The position numbers and the translations under genes are program-made. Source: an uncultured Desulfobulbus sp. (GTDB lineage: Bacteria; Desulfobacterota; Desulfobulbia; Desulfobulbales; Desulfobulbaceae). From it: a stretch of DNA of 64,000 nucleotides. The DNA is taken from positions 4,250,710 through 4,314,709 of the forward strand of contig NZ_OY760916.1 of the NCBI RefSeq assembly GCF_963664075.1. The letters run 5' to 3'. Shown in pieces: positions 35,473 to 44,538 of this stretch. Each line of letters starts with the position of its first letter. Positions within the stretch are counted from its first letter, which is position 1. Under the pieces are notes generated by a model. The model was not told where the DNA came from, made no database searches, and was given only the letters and a program-made list of their open reading frames with translations.

Positions 35473-38400
35473 TCAGGGGATATCCTGAGCGCGTTTTCCT
35501 AAATTTCCATATCGATGATAGTTGCAGCAGATTGCCTGTTGCCGCAAATAGTGGATCAACTCCAGTCGGCCTTCCATATACACCGGACTTCGCAGAAGTG
35601 TGACTCCTTTTTCGCCAGCCATTCTACAAAGTGGTTGGGAAGCACTCCCTGGACCAGCTAAACGAATTCTGTGGTTCAGGCCGATTCGCCCACCAAGTGT
35701 TTGTTCGTCTTCTTCAACAATGACGCTTTCACCTAAAAACTGGAGCCCTTTGTGGCTTCCCAGAAATTGCCGGGCCGGACTCTTCAAAGAAGGATCAAGG
35801 GAAACCACCGGTGTGCAGCCTGCCAGTGTTGCCGCGGCTATGCGAGCTAGGGTTGCAAAGACACCATCCTCTTTGGTGACGCGTATAATCATGCCAGCAA
35901 CCGGAAGGAAACGGATTTGGTTATCCTGCCCCCGAAGATGAAAATAATCCTGATACACTCCAAAGTAGGTTTCCATCTGGTGGAGGTAACTGGAAGTTGC
36001 AGCGATAAGTTTGTCTATATCTGCATACAGCTCAATGCCCAGATCCTCTGGAGCAAGCAGGCGCCATTCCTGAAGTAGACTCAGCATACGGTGTGATGAC
36101 TTCCGCGGCGGCAGTGGTGGCGGGGAGAGTTCATCCGCGTTCATGAACTGCGTCACGTATTCCGGGCTCCCGGCTTTGATGCCTGAACCCAGCGCGGATT
36201 TGCCAAAGCCACCAAAGGGCTGGCGCAGCACGATGGCACCGGTGGTGCCACGGTTGATATAGAGGTTCCCGGCAAAGATTGTATCCTGCCACTGGCGCTG
36301 TTCCCGCTCGTCTAAACTTTCCAATCCACTGGTCAGGCCGTAGCCGGACTGGTTGACCAGTTTCATGGCTTCCTCCAGGTTTTTTGCCGACATGACGCCC
36401 AGTAGCGGTCCAAAAAATTCTGTGAGATGGGTATAGCCTACCGGCTGGACGCCGTATTTGATACCCGGTGACCAGCATGAAGGATTGTGAGCACTGGCCT
36501 GTGGCTGCAGAGCCCATTCTTCTCCCGGTTCGAGCGTGGTCAGGGCGTGCAGAAGATCCCCACTTGGCGGGCGAATGAGCGGACCGATTTTACTGCTGAA
36601 ATCCCAGGCCGAACCCACACGCAGACTTTTTGCTGCATCCACCAGTTGGCGCCTGAACTGTTGATCCTGATACACGGGTTCCTCGAGGATGAGGAGCGAG
36701 GTGGCGCTGCATTTTTGCCCGCAGTTGCTGAAAGCGGAATGGAGAATATTTTTGATCGCCAGGTCACGGTCAGCCATTTCCGTAACAATGGTCGCGTTTT
36801 TGCCCCCGGTTTCAGCCGCTAGGAAGACCCCTGGTGACTGCTGCAAAATTTGTAGTCCTGTCTCTGTGCCTCCGGTGAGTATGACATTATTCACCAGGGG
36901 GCTGGTGGTCAGCAGCGGTCCTATTTCACTTCCGGAGCCCGGAACAAATTGGAGGGTTTTACGAGAAATACCCGCTCGCCAGAAGCATTGGCAGAGGATC
37001 CACCCGCACAAGACCGCATCAGTGGCTGGTTTGAAAATGACCGTGTTGCCCGCGGCAAGGGCTGCCGCAATGCCACCGCAGGGAATGGCGATGGGAAAAT
37101 TCCAGGGGGCAATAACCACAACCACCCCACGTCCCTTGACCTCCAGGTGAGGCATGTGTCCATACTGGCGTACAGCCAGGGGGTAAAATTCGGTAAAATC
37201 AATGGCCTCGGAAACCTCGGGATCAGCCTCGGTAAAGACTTTGCCGGTACTGGCCGCAGCCGCTCCGATGAGTTCTCCGCGTGAGTGACGTATTTCCATG
37301 GCCGCGCGGGCCAGAAGCTCGTGTCGCTGTATATGAGTTTTTTCCCGCCAGCCGTCTGGATCAGCAGATGCTGTTTGCAGAGCCAACTCAGCATCTTCTT
37401 TTGCGGCCAGGGCAAAATGGGCAACCGTGACCTTATTCCGGTTGGGATCTTTGCAGGTGGAGATTGTGCGGTCCTGAAAAATTTCTTTACCGTTAATAAC
37501 AAGGGGGATCTGAAGGGGAATTGCCTCTTCAGATTTCATCCAGCGTTCTCGGATGAATTCTGCCCAGTGACGATTCGCGGCAAGAGACCAATCTGTGTCC
37601 GGTTCGTTGGTGAAGCTGTTGCTGAACAAGGGGGAGACTGAAGGGGGAAAGCTCTCTTTGCTGCGGTCCTGCTGGCGATGGGAGTGGCTGCTCAGCCTCT
37701 CCTGACGAGCACAGGAGCGAAGAAAGCCCTCTTTGAGCATGGTCCATTGGCTTGAGCCCACTTCAAGCTCCGGAGCATAGCGCAGGAAATTTTCCGGAGC
37801 CGTGTTTTCATCAAGTCGGCGAATGAGATAGGCAATGGCGTTGATAAACTCGCTCTTTCCGGCCACCGGAGCATAGAGGAGAATATCACCCGCATCCTCC
37901 TGGAGAGCCCGGCGGATATGATCAGCCATCCCCTCAAGCATCTCAAAGCAAAAATAGGGGGTAACCCCCCGTTTTTTTGCCAGCGTAGCTGCATAAGCGA
38001 GTTCAAAGAGGTTATGAGAGGCAATACCTAGGTGGACGGCTTGGATATTTTCTGGCCGCATGCCATATTCCACCATCCGTTTGTAGTTGGCATCCACCGC
38101 CTCCTTGGTATCAAAGGGGGCAAGGGGCCAGTTATTCAAGGAGGATTCCAGTTTCTCCATCTCCATGTTGGCCCCTTTGACGATGCGCAACTTGATGGGG
38201 GCACCACCAGCAGCGACCCTCTCCCTGGCCCACTGGGTCAACTGTTGTTGGATGGCGAAACTGTCCGGGAGATAGGCCTGGAGGACAATACCTGCCGAGC
38301 AGGCTGCAAATTCCTGCTCATTGAGTGTCTCGACAAAGACCTGGTAGGTAATGGCCAGATCTCGATATTCCTCCATATCCAGGTTGATAAATTTGGCGAC

Positions 38401-39072
38401 CTGCTCACCGTCTGCCCGTTGAAAAGAGTGTTCCTGTGCGACTCTGTAGAGAACAGAGAGGCGTTCTTTCAGAAGAGCAATGGTCTGCTCAAAGGCCAGA
38501 GAAGATATCTGGGAATAGAGCGTCGAAATTTTGATGGAGATATGCTCGATATCGGGATCTTTGAGATCAGCGACATAGGTCGCGAGTCGGTGCTGAGCTT
38601 CCTCTTCACCGAGTACCGCTTCCCCCAGGTGATTGATATTAACCCGGACATTTTCCTGTCGCCGCTGTTGCAGGTACTGATGTAGGGGCTCGGTTTCTCC
38701 GGCGATGATCAGCCGTGCAGACTGTTTTCGCATCTGTTCTACCAGCAATGGCATAAGGGGAGCAAGCAGGCTTGGGCTGAGGTTGGTAAACATGCCCAGG
38801 AGGCCTCGTTCAACAATCCGGAGAAATTCAGGTACCCCATAGTCCTGTAACAGGGTCTGCATCTGATCGGCTATACGATGATTATTTGCCGCTCGAAAAC
38901 TCTGATCGATGAGTTGGCTCAGCAGCACCTTATCCTGGGGATGATCGAGCAATCGCTGGAGCTGTGCCTGAAGGCGTTTTTCCTGACCTGTACGGATACT
39001 GTTGGCACGATTCTGCCATCTTTCGGCAAGAGCAATGGCCTCATTGATGATTTCCTGGTGCTGGTGTTCCAT
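35473..39072 (-). CDS. putA: Bifunctional proline dehydrogenase / L-glutamate gamma-semialdehyde dehydrogenase
   Basis: 1199 residues from the ATG at 39072 (AGGAGG eight bases upstream); an earlier in-frame start at 39168 has no ribosome site. The N-terminal half is the FAD-dependent PRODH barrel (IKLRIVKGANMEMEKLESSL, IASHNLFELAYA, YFCFEMLEGMADHIRRAL). The P5C dehydrogenase half has WNFPIAIPCGGIAAALAAGN, the general base region LAAETGGKNA and the nucleophile in SNCGQKCSATS. There is no N-terminal ribbon-helix-helix, so it is not the self-regulating type. About 200 extra C-terminal residues resemble the ALDH-like C-terminal domain of long PutAs. It oxidises proline to glutamate. Confidence 0.93.
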   Translation of the reverse strand: MEHQHQEIINEAIALAERWQNRANSIRTGQEKRLQAQLQRLLDHPQDKVLLSQLIDQSFRAANNHRIADQMQTLLQDYGVPEFLRIVERGLLGMFTNLSPSLLAPLMPLLVEQMRKQSARLIIAGETEPLHQYLQQRRQENVRVNINHLGEAVLGEEEAQHRLATYVADLKDPDIEHISIKISTLYSQISSLAFEQTIALLKERLSVLYRVAQEHSFQRADGEQVAKFINLDMEEYRDLAITYQVFVETLNEQEFAACSAGIVLQAYLPDSFAIQQQLTQWARERVAAGGAPIKLRIVKGANMEMEKLESSLNNWPLAPFDTKEAVDANYKRMVEYGMRPENIQAVHLGIASHNLFELAYAATLAKKRGVTPYFCFEMLEGMADHIRRALQEDAGDILLYAPVAGKSEFINAIAYLIRRLDENTAPENFLRYAPELEVGSSQWTMLKEGFLRSCARQERLSSHSHRQQDRSKESFPPSVSPLFSNSFTNEPDTDWSLAANRHWAEFIRERWMKSEEAIPLQIPLVINGKEIFQDRTISTCKDPNRNKVTVAHFALAAKEDAELALQTASADPDGWREKTHIQRHELLARAAMEIRHSRGELIGAAAASTGKVFTEADPEVSEAIDFTEFYPLAVRQYGHMPHLEVKGRGVVVVIAPWNFPIAIPCGGIAAALAAGNTVIFKPATDAVLCGWILCQCFWRAGISRKTLQFVPGSGSEIGPLLTTSPLVNNVILTGGTETGLQILQQSPGVFLAAETGGKNATIVTEMADRDLAIKNILHSAFSNCGQKCSATSLLILEEPVYQDQQFRRQLVDAAKSLRVGSAWDFSSKIGPLIRPPSGDLLHALTTLEPGEEWALQPQASAHNPSCWSPGIKYGVQPVGYTHLTEFFGPLLGVMSAKNLEEAMKLVNQSGYGLTSGLESLDEREQRQWQDTIFAGNLYINRGTTGAIVLRQPFGGFGKSALGSGIKAGSPEYVTQFMNADELSPPPLPPRKSSHRMLSLLQEWRLLAPEDLGIELYADIDKLIAATSSYLHQMETYFGVYQDYFHLRGQDNQIRFLPVAGMIIRVTKEDGVFATLARIAAATLAGCTPVVSLDPSLKSPARQFLGSHKGLQFLGESVIVEEDEQTLGGRIGLNHRIRLAGPGSASQPLCRMAGEKGVTLLRSPVYMEGRLELIHYLRQQAICCNYHRYGNLGKRAQDIP

Positions 39073-39183
39073 ATCGATTGCCTCCTGCACAGTGGAAAGG
39101 GGGAGCGAAGAGAAGCGTGGGGTGATGGGAGTGTTTGTATTGTACGGTATCGCTGAGTATCGGTCCACTTTCTTACGATTCGT

Positions 39184-39217
39184 ATAAAAAAAGCCGCGCC
39201 AGGATCCCCGACGCGGC
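39184..39217 (-). terminator. Terminator downstream of the TauE operon
   Basis: On the - strand: GCCGCG (complement of 39212-39217), a 13-base loop, CGCGGC (complement of 39193-39198), then a T-run (complement of the A-run before 39193). It lies 27 bp beyond the stop of the membrane-protein gene and 110 bp ahead of putA, so it separates the two transcription units. Confidence 0.85.
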
Positions 39218-39243
39218 AGTATTCATGATTAAGGAAAAGGTGA

Positions 39244-39948
39244 TCAGTGTTCGAGGCGAATCCCTATCCCCTCAAAGAAGAAGAGAACCCCAAACCCATA
39301 CCAGACCGTGTAGAGTACATAGAAGGTCAGGGCAAAGACCAGCAGCAGCACCTCATCTTTGACCGGTTTTGCCAAGACCCCATAGTAATTGTAGGCGGGC
39401 TCAATGGCCTTGGTCATGGCGCTTTTCACGGCCTTGGCTTTTTCAAATTCTTTGGCCTTATTCAGTGCTTTTTCCATGGCTCCCAACGATGTGTACCAGC
39501 TACTTAAAGCTTTGCGTTCATTGATGCCGTATTTCTTGTTAATGGCGGCGCCGTCGTTGGCATACATCAGATCGGCATCATCCAGCATGACAGTGAGCAT
39601 GGCACCAAAATCCCCCTGAACTGCAACCTTGATCCCATCCACCGTTGCGGCAATAGCGTTCGTGGTAAACAGTTTGGCGGTAACGGCTGCCTCATCAGCC
39701 GAATGCATGGTGAGGGTGGTGGAAAATTCCTGGCCGGCATACTTGGCGACTTTTTCTTTTTGTCGGTCCACGTAGTAGGCTGAACCTTTGGAGAGTTCGT
39801 TAAAAAAGTTATCCAGATAATCCAGGCCGTTGACCTTGCCGCCTTTGGCTCCGGGGTACCAGGGCATAAAGATGGCGGCAAAGACCAGGAAAAAAGGAAT
39901 GAGCAAAAGAAACGCGCGGATGCGGTATTGTGCGGATGTAGGTGCCAT
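39244..39948 (-). CDS. Membrane protein partner of the TauE-type permease
   Basis: 234 residues; not a family that I can name. One transmembrane helix lies near the N-terminus (AFLLLIPFFLVFAAIFMPW) and one or two near the C-terminus (EVLLLVFALTFYVLYTVWYG, then FGVLFFFEGIGIR). The 170 residues between them are predicted extracytoplasmic, rich in A and K, with helices at KALNKAKEFEKAKAVKSAMT. The start codon lies one base after the TauE stop, so the two proteins are translationally coupled and may form one complex, the loop domain perhaps binding the substrate. A terminator follows. Confidence 0.82.
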   Translation of the reverse strand: MAPTSAQYRIRAFLLLIPFFLVFAAIFMPWYPGAKGGKVNGLDYLDNFFNELSKGSAYYVDRQKEKVAKYAGQEFSTTLTMHSADEAAVTAKLFTTNAIAATVDGIKVAVQGDFGAMLTVMLDDADLMYANDGAAINKKYGINERKALSSWYTSLGAMEKALNKAKEFEKAKAVKSAMTKAIEPAYNYYGVLAKPVKDEVLLLVFALTFYVLYTVWYGFGVLFFFEGIGIRLEH

Positions 39949-39949
39949 A

Positions 39950-41236
39950 TCAGTGTGCCTCCTCTGTACGCAGAACGTTGAGGTTGGAGAAAAAACTGTA
40001 GAAAACCCAGGTCGCGAAGATGATGATGATCACAAAGAAACCAACCGTGCCAATGGTATCCAGGAGTTTCAGGGTACCGGGGCTTACATGGAGGTAATCC
40101 ATCTTGGTCAGTTTTCCCGGCAGGGCACAGGCCCGGTTAAAGAAACCGGCACTGACGGTCACCGCATAAAAGGCGCGAATGGTGGTTCCATGCACGACTT
40201 TGGTGACGATGGAGCCGATCTGAATACCAATCAGGGACCCCAGGAGCATACCCATGGCCAGGGTGTAAAAAATAAAACCGTAGATGGCATACTGGCTGAT
40301 TGAGGCATAGCCTGCGGTGAACACGATCTGGAAAATATCGGTTCCCACCGTGGTCATGGAGGAAACGCCCAGGCCGTAGACGAACATGGGGAAGGTGAGG
40401 AAGCCACCGCCAACGCCCATGATAGCTGCAGTCAGACCAACGATGAATCCACAGAGAACGAGAAAGATGGCGGAGATACGGCGACCACCGGGAGTGACAC
40501 CCTCATCGAAGGTGAGCATCGGCGGAATATTGACTTTTTGCAGGGCCTGGCCCACGGGAGGAATTTCCTCAGCCTCTCGGCCAGCACCGGCGGCTTTGCC
40601 AGCGCCTGTGTGTTTGCGAGCAGTTTTTGCCCAGTCCGCCAGCGCGTAGAAGGCGAGAAAACCGAGCATGAAAACATAGATGGTGGTGATGAAGGCATCG
40701 CTGAGCACCGGGTTTTTATCGTAGAGGGCACGGTTGATATAGCCGCCCACTGTGGAACCCGAAATGGCGCCGATCAGGAAGGTCACTGCAAGCCCGACCG
40801 AGATGTTGCCCATCTTGCGGTGGAGCACTGAGCCCATGATCGCCTTGGCAAAGATATGAAAGAGATCCGTGCCCACGGCAAGAATACCTTTCACCCCGAT
40901 ACTCATCAACGCCGGCGCGATGATAAAGCCGCCACCAGCCCCGATACAACCGGTGATCAGTCCCGCGCAGAGCCCCACCAGAATAGAGGCGAGAAAGACC
41001 ATGGTGGAGTAATGCGAGGGCCCATAGGCCGATTTCCCACCCAGGAAGCTGGGCAGGGCATTGCCGATATCCTCGGCAAAGCAGATGCCACCAATGAGGG
41101 CTGGCAGAAGCAGCAGGCCAAGAACCAGCAACCGTTTACGACTCTTGAGGATATTGGTCGACATCTCCAACTCCCACTGTGCATGGGCCCTGGCCCCCGC
41201 GACCATAAAATGGTTGAGATAACGGAAAAATTGCAT
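39950..41236 (-). CDS. TauE/SafE-family sulfite or organosulfonate exporter
   Basis: 428 residues, larger than the usual 250-300. The start at 41236 has AGGAG eight bases upstream. The two repeats carry the family signatures GLCAGLITGCIGAGGGFIIA (about 85-105) and GLTAAIMGVGGGFLTFPMFV (about 275-295). Other features are an N-terminal signal-anchor, at least eight helices and a long cytoplasmic linker (KHTGAGKAAGAGREAEEIPP) between the halves. In sulfur-cycling bacteria such proteins export sulfite, sulfoacetate or related anions. It is translationally coupled to the membrane protein after it and lies directly downstream of a two-component module, which may regulate it. Confidence 0.88.
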   Translation of the reverse strand: MQFFRYLNHFMVAGARAHAQWELEMSTNILKSRKRLLVLGLLLLPALIGGICFAEDIGNALPSFLGGKSAYGPSHYSTMVFLASILVGLCAGLITGCIGAGGGFIIAPALMSIGVKGILAVGTDLFHIFAKAIMGSVLHRKMGNISVGLAVTFLIGAISGSTVGGYINRALYDKNPVLSDAFITTIYVFMLGFLAFYALADWAKTARKHTGAGKAAGAGREAEEIPPVGQALQKVNIPPMLTFDEGVTPGGRRISAIFLVLCGFIVGLTAAIMGVGGGFLTFPMFVYGLGVSSMTTVGTDIFQIVFTAGYASISQYAIYGFIFYTLAMGMLLGSLIGIQIGSIVTKVVHGTTIRAFYAVTVSAGFFNRACALPGKLTKMDYLHVSPGTLKLLDTIGTVGFFVIIIIFATWVFYSFFSNLNVLRTEEAH

Positions 41237-41364
41237 TGTGATCTCCTTGTGTAAGGTATGTGACGTTGTTTAAAATTTAGCTGTTTTAGCAAAAGCTCGA
41301 TTTTTTCATCATGACCGGAGGTGAGCATTTGGGACAAAATGACCATGAGAAATTCGAGCTACTG

Positions 41365-41507
41365 AGTTTCCGTCCAGAAATGAGGATTTTTGTTCAAGTT
41401 CAAGGCATGTGAAAAATTTTACCGGAGGCATATAATTGATATTCCGAGGATAAAATTTTGAGCATAACGCCGAAATTGGGCAAAAAGACCGTTTCTGGAT
41501 GGAAACT
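41365..41507. repeat. 143-bp element bounded by 16-bp inverted repeats
   Basis: The arms are AGTTTCCGTCCAGAAA (41365-41380) and TTTCTGGATGGAAACT (41492-41507). The right arm matches the reverse complement of the left at 15 of 16 positions. The enclosed 111 bp are A+T-rich and contain no gene. The right arm overlaps the stop codon of the receiver-protein gene (TAG, complement of 41506-41508) by two bases. This looks like a small miniature inverted-repeat element or other interspersed repeat; no target duplication was recognised. Confidence 0.5.
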
Positions 41508-41934
41508 AACTTGGTAACTTCATGTCTCGTTTAACCTGCGCCATCTCAATTTTTTCCTGTTGGATTCGTTTGCGCTCATAGGCGGCATCCAGTTTTTCCA
41601 TCAATGGATCCATATCAATGGGTTTCATCAGGTAATCAAAGGCCCCAAACTTGATCCCATTGATTCCAGATTCGACCGAGGCATGGCCGGTGAGCATCAC
41701 CACCTCGGTGAGGGGCGCCAGTTTTTTTATTTCCCGCAGGGTGGCGATGCCATCCATGCCGGGCATCTTGACGTCTAAAAGGACAACGTCGTAGTTCTTG
41801 GTTCGAACCATCTCCAGGGCGGTGGCCCCGTCTGCGGCACTTTCACAGTTGAGCTCTCGTTTCCCGAGTTTCTTGGTCATGATGTCGCGAAAGTCCTGTT
41901 CGTCATCCACGAGCAAAATGTCATAACGAGTCAT
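41506..41934 (-). CDS. Single-domain response regulator (receiver only)
   Basis: 142 residues, a CheY-like receiver with no output domain. Phosphoacceptor Asp lies in YDVVLLDVKMPGMDG, the acidic pair in ILLVDDEQD, the T/S in VVMLTGHAS, and the Lys in YLMKPID. The tail after the receiver (EKLDAAYERKRIQQEKIEMA) is a short helix. AAGGAG seven bases ahead of the ATG. It starts 11 bp after the histidine kinase gene and is its probable partner. Its likely role is phosphorelay or protein-protein signalling. Confidence 0.93.
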   Translation of the reverse strand: MTRYDILLVDDEQDFRDIMTKKLGKRELNCESAADGATALEMVRTKNYDVVLLDVKMPGMDGIATLREIKKLAPLTEVVMLTGHASVESGINGIKFGAFDYLMKPIDMDPLMEKLDAAYERKRIQQEKIEMAQVKRDMKLPS

Positions 41935-41945
41935 GTTTCTTCTCC

Positions 41946-43601
41946 TTAACCTTCCTGTTGGACTGAGCGAATGGGCAGGGTCACGGTGAAGACTGTGCCT
42001 CCCCCTTCACGATTTTGGGCTGTCAGTGTTCCTCCCAGGGTGCGAATTATGTTTTGGCTGATGGACAGGCCCAGGCCTGTACCTTTGCCTTGTTCCTTGG
42101 TGGTGAAAAAGGGATCCCAGATCTTGGCCATGACCTCAGGGGGAATTCCCGGACCATTATCGGCAAGGTCGATATGGATTTCCTGCGCAGTGCTTGTCGT
42201 ACTGATTTCCAGTTTGCCGTCGTGGCCAATGGCATCCAGCGCGTTATCAATGAGATTGAGCAAGATCTGTTGCAGTCTGTGCGCTTCAGTCATGGTGACC
42301 GGCAACTGGGGATCGAGCTTCAGGGCAACGGAAATGTTGTTGTGCTCGGCTTCTTTTTCCAGGAAGGAGAGGGCCTCCTGAATGATGTCGTTGATCTGTA
42401 CCTGTTCCTGCTCCGCACTGATTTTGCGGGCAAAGCCGAGAAGTCGATGGGTGATGGTGGCGGCCCGTTCCACGTGGTGTTTTATTTTTTTGATAGTCTG
42501 CTGATATTCTTTGAAATTTTTTACTGTTGACGGATCTTCTTCGGGCAATAATTCCTCGATCCATCCGGCCTGGGCCAGGATCATCTGCAGGGGGTTGTTA
42601 ATCTCATGGGCCACACCCGCAGCCAAACGCCCGATGTTGGCCATCTTTTCGATATGGGCCATCTGTTGATCCATGGTGGCTGCTTCACGATCGGCCTTGG
42701 CCACATGGGCAACGATGAATTGGCTGAGGAAGATGGCGATGATAAAGAAGATGGTGGCTGTGATGCCGATGATCACCAGGGTGCGGTTCAGGTGCTGGTA
42801 GTAGGGGCCGAGCATGTCGGGAATACGCACCTTGAGCATCAGCATCCAGGTCCCGTTGTTAAGCCAGGTGGTGGCGTAGAGGGTATCACCCTGTTGAATA
42901 ATCTCGGGAGCACTGTGATGACGGACCAGATAGAGTTCGTACTTTGGTAAAATGCGAAGGTTCCCCTGCAGGCTTGGTGTCTGGAGTTCACCTGCTTTGT
43001 TGACGATAAAGACGTCACCGCCGGTCCCAATCTGGGCACTGTGTAAGAGTGAATTGAACACACTGGAATTAATGGTGGTGCGCAGCACGTAACGTTTGAG
43101 CGGGTCGGTCAGAGCCACCACGAAGTGGGGGAGTTTGCGGTAGCCGCTGAAGAGGTCGCTGACGTGTGCGCCGCGCACCAACACCTGGGAAAACCAGGGC
43201 TGATCCTGGTAGTTTTTTCCGGTTACCTGTTCCCGGTAGGGGCCGACATAGGCCATCTGCTGGCCGTTAGTATCGATCAGCTGTAAATCGACCATGCCGC
43301 CGGAGCCGCTGATCGCGAGGAATAACTGATCCAGATGGGCCTGACTCTTCAGGTATTCCTGGGGATAGAGGCTGATCAGAGTGGTGAGGAGATCGAGCTG
43401 ATGCTTGAGAAAGTTATTGATCACATCCTGGCGATGCTGCGCTACCTGACTGGTGGTCAACTTCAAATCCTTGATTGCCACCTGTTTGGAGTTATAGATC
43501 GAGGTGGTGGCAATGATGAGAATGGGGATGATGCCGCAGGTAAAAAAACCAACGGCAAGCAACTTGGTGAGATTTTGGTAGTGGTGTTGTTTATCCGCCA
43601 T
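41946..43601 (-). CDS. Membrane histidine kinase with dCache-type sensor
   Basis: 551 residues: transmembrane helix about 12-34, extracytoplasmic sensor of about 240 residues (YLKSQAHLDQLFLAIS, MVDLQLIDTNGQQMAYVGPY, RTTINSSVFNSLL) with a Cache-like pattern, second transmembrane helix about 275-297, then HisKA with H-box GVAHEINNPLQ and HATPase_c with N-box LLNLIDNALDAIG, DNGPGIPPEVM and GTGLGLSI. It phosphorylates itself and the receiver encoded 11 bp downstream. It follows the HTH gene by 11 bp (43613) and forms a three-gene module. The ligand is unknown, but small anions or carboxylates are usual for Cache sensors. Confidence 0.92.
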   Translation of the reverse strand: MADKQHHYQNLTKLLAVGFFTCGIIPILIIATTSIYNSKQVAIKDLKLTTSQVAQHRQDVINNFLKHQLDLLTTLISLYPQEYLKSQAHLDQLFLAISGSGGMVDLQLIDTNGQQMAYVGPYREQVTGKNYQDQPWFSQVLVRGAHVSDLFSGYRKLPHFVVALTDPLKRYVLRTTINSSVFNSLLHSAQIGTGGDVFIVNKAGELQTPSLQGNLRILPKYELYLVRHHSAPEIIQQGDTLYATTWLNNGTWMLMLKVRIPDMLGPYYQHLNRTLVIIGITATIFFIIAIFLSQFIVAHVAKADREAATMDQQMAHIEKMANIGRLAAGVAHEINNPLQMILAQAGWIEELLPEEDPSTVKNFKEYQQTIKKIKHHVERAATITHRLLGFARKISAEQEQVQINDIIQEALSFLEKEAEHNNISVALKLDPQLPVTMTEAHRLQQILLNLIDNALDAIGHDGKLEISTTSTAQEIHIDLADNGPGIPPEVMAKIWDPFFTTKEQGKGTGLGLSISQNIIRTLGGTLTAQNREGGGTVFTVTLPIRSVQQEG

Positions 43602-43612
43602 GATGCTCCTCC

Positions 43613-44149
43613 TCAGCTGGCCAGCAGGGTATCGATGTCAACGACCTGATCCACGGGAAAGGTAAAGATCGGAGTTTTTCGTCCCAGGATGGCGTTGACG
43701 TTCAGCGGGAGGGGGCTTGCCGGGAGATCCTTGCTCGTGAGCAGAAAAATCGCATCAGGGGCAAAGGTAATGATCTTTAATTCTGTGTTTTCATCATGCT
43801 GGATAAAATCGAAGATGTAGCGGCCCTGCTCTTTCTGGCGGTAGAGGGCCCAGATGATATCCCGGGTCATCTCGGAGGAGATGACGGCCTGCATCAGAAT
43901 AAAGAGAATTTTTTTGGTCGATCCCTGGAGCAGGCGTGCTGGAATGCGAATATTGTGACGGATGAGGTGTTGAATCAGGTCTTGGGAGCGGATCAATTGC
44001 TGCTCGTTGCAGGTTATAACCGGAAGCATCCCTTTGCTCACCCAGCGGGTTAATCGTTCCTGGGAAATGGAGCAGATGGCAGCTACCTGGGCAAAGCTCA
44101 GGTATTCCAGATCATCGGGGTGCAGATGGTGTTTCAGCTCGTTATCCAT
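43613..44149 (-). CDS. HTH protein (MerR/excisionase-like) with alpha-beta C-terminal domain
   Basis: 178 residues from the ATG at 44149, which has GGAGG five bases upstream; a GTG start 12 bases earlier is weaker. Residues about 15-65 (LEYLSFAQVAAICSISQERL, TRWVSKGMLPVITCNEQQLI) form a MerR/excisionase-like helix-turn-helix. Residues 75-178 look like a degenerate receiver: a first strand KKILFILMQAV, then two more strands (LKIITFA, AIFLLTSK), but no acidic pair or phospho-Asp in its usual place. It would be a transcription regulator feeding on the adjacent histidine kinase. Promoter evidence is the sigma54-like site at 44200-44215. Confidence 0.72.
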   Translation of the reverse strand: MDNELKHHLHPDDLEYLSFAQVAAICSISQERLTRWVSKGMLPVITCNEQQLIRSQDLIQHLIRHNIRIPARLLQGSTKKILFILMQAVISSEMTRDIIWALYRQKEQGRYIFDFIQHDENTELKIITFAPDAIFLLTSKDLPASPLPLNVNAILGRKTPIFTFPVDQVVDIDTLLAS

Positions 44150-44199
44150 GGTTGCCTCCACAGCAAGCGAAGAGATCGCATCGTCTTTGCTGATAGAAA

Positions 44200-44215
44200 G
44201 GCAAGAACAGGCCCT
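44200..44215 (-). promoter_or_regulatory. Possible sigma54 promoter of the HTH-kinase-receiver operon
   Basis: On the - strand AGGGCCTGTTCTTGCC: GG and GC are 12 bp apart as in -24/-12 promoters and the -12 block TTGC is perfect, but the -24 block AGGGCC fits TGGCAC only at three positions. It lies 51 bp upstream of the ATG at 44149. It is weaker than the site at 47651-47666. Confidence 0.35.
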
Positions 44216-44502
44216 CTTTGTTGGTAGAGGTGAATGTTTTTAATATTTCATTCTATTTCAGTATTTTATCTTAGGTGTGTTTGATTGGCGACGAGCGGAA
44301 GAGGAGTCTTTCTGGAGAAAGATTGTAGAGTTTGGGTGACGAATAACGTCTGTCTTGCTATGTAACTGTCTGATAATACGCAAGAGTGAAGTGAAGGTGA
44401 CACTGAGAAAGAGCTGTGTGTAGCAGAGGAAACAGAAAGAGGGATCGTGGGCGTATAATAGGGGGGAGTAAATGGTGTTGTTTGTCAACCGATCTATCGA
44501 AC

Positions 44503-44538
44503 ATGTTGGGGTTCGTACCTCACCACCAACCCCAACAT
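44503..44538. repeat. Perfect 11-bp inverted repeat (stem-loop) downstream of the receiver gene
   Basis: ATGTTGGGGTT (44503-44513) and AACCCCAACAT (44528-44538) with a 14-base loop. It lies 82 bp beyond the stop of the second receiver gene on the - strand. No T-run follows on either strand, so it is not a classical terminator. It may be an RNA 3'-end stabiliser or protein-binding dyad. Confidence 0.5.
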
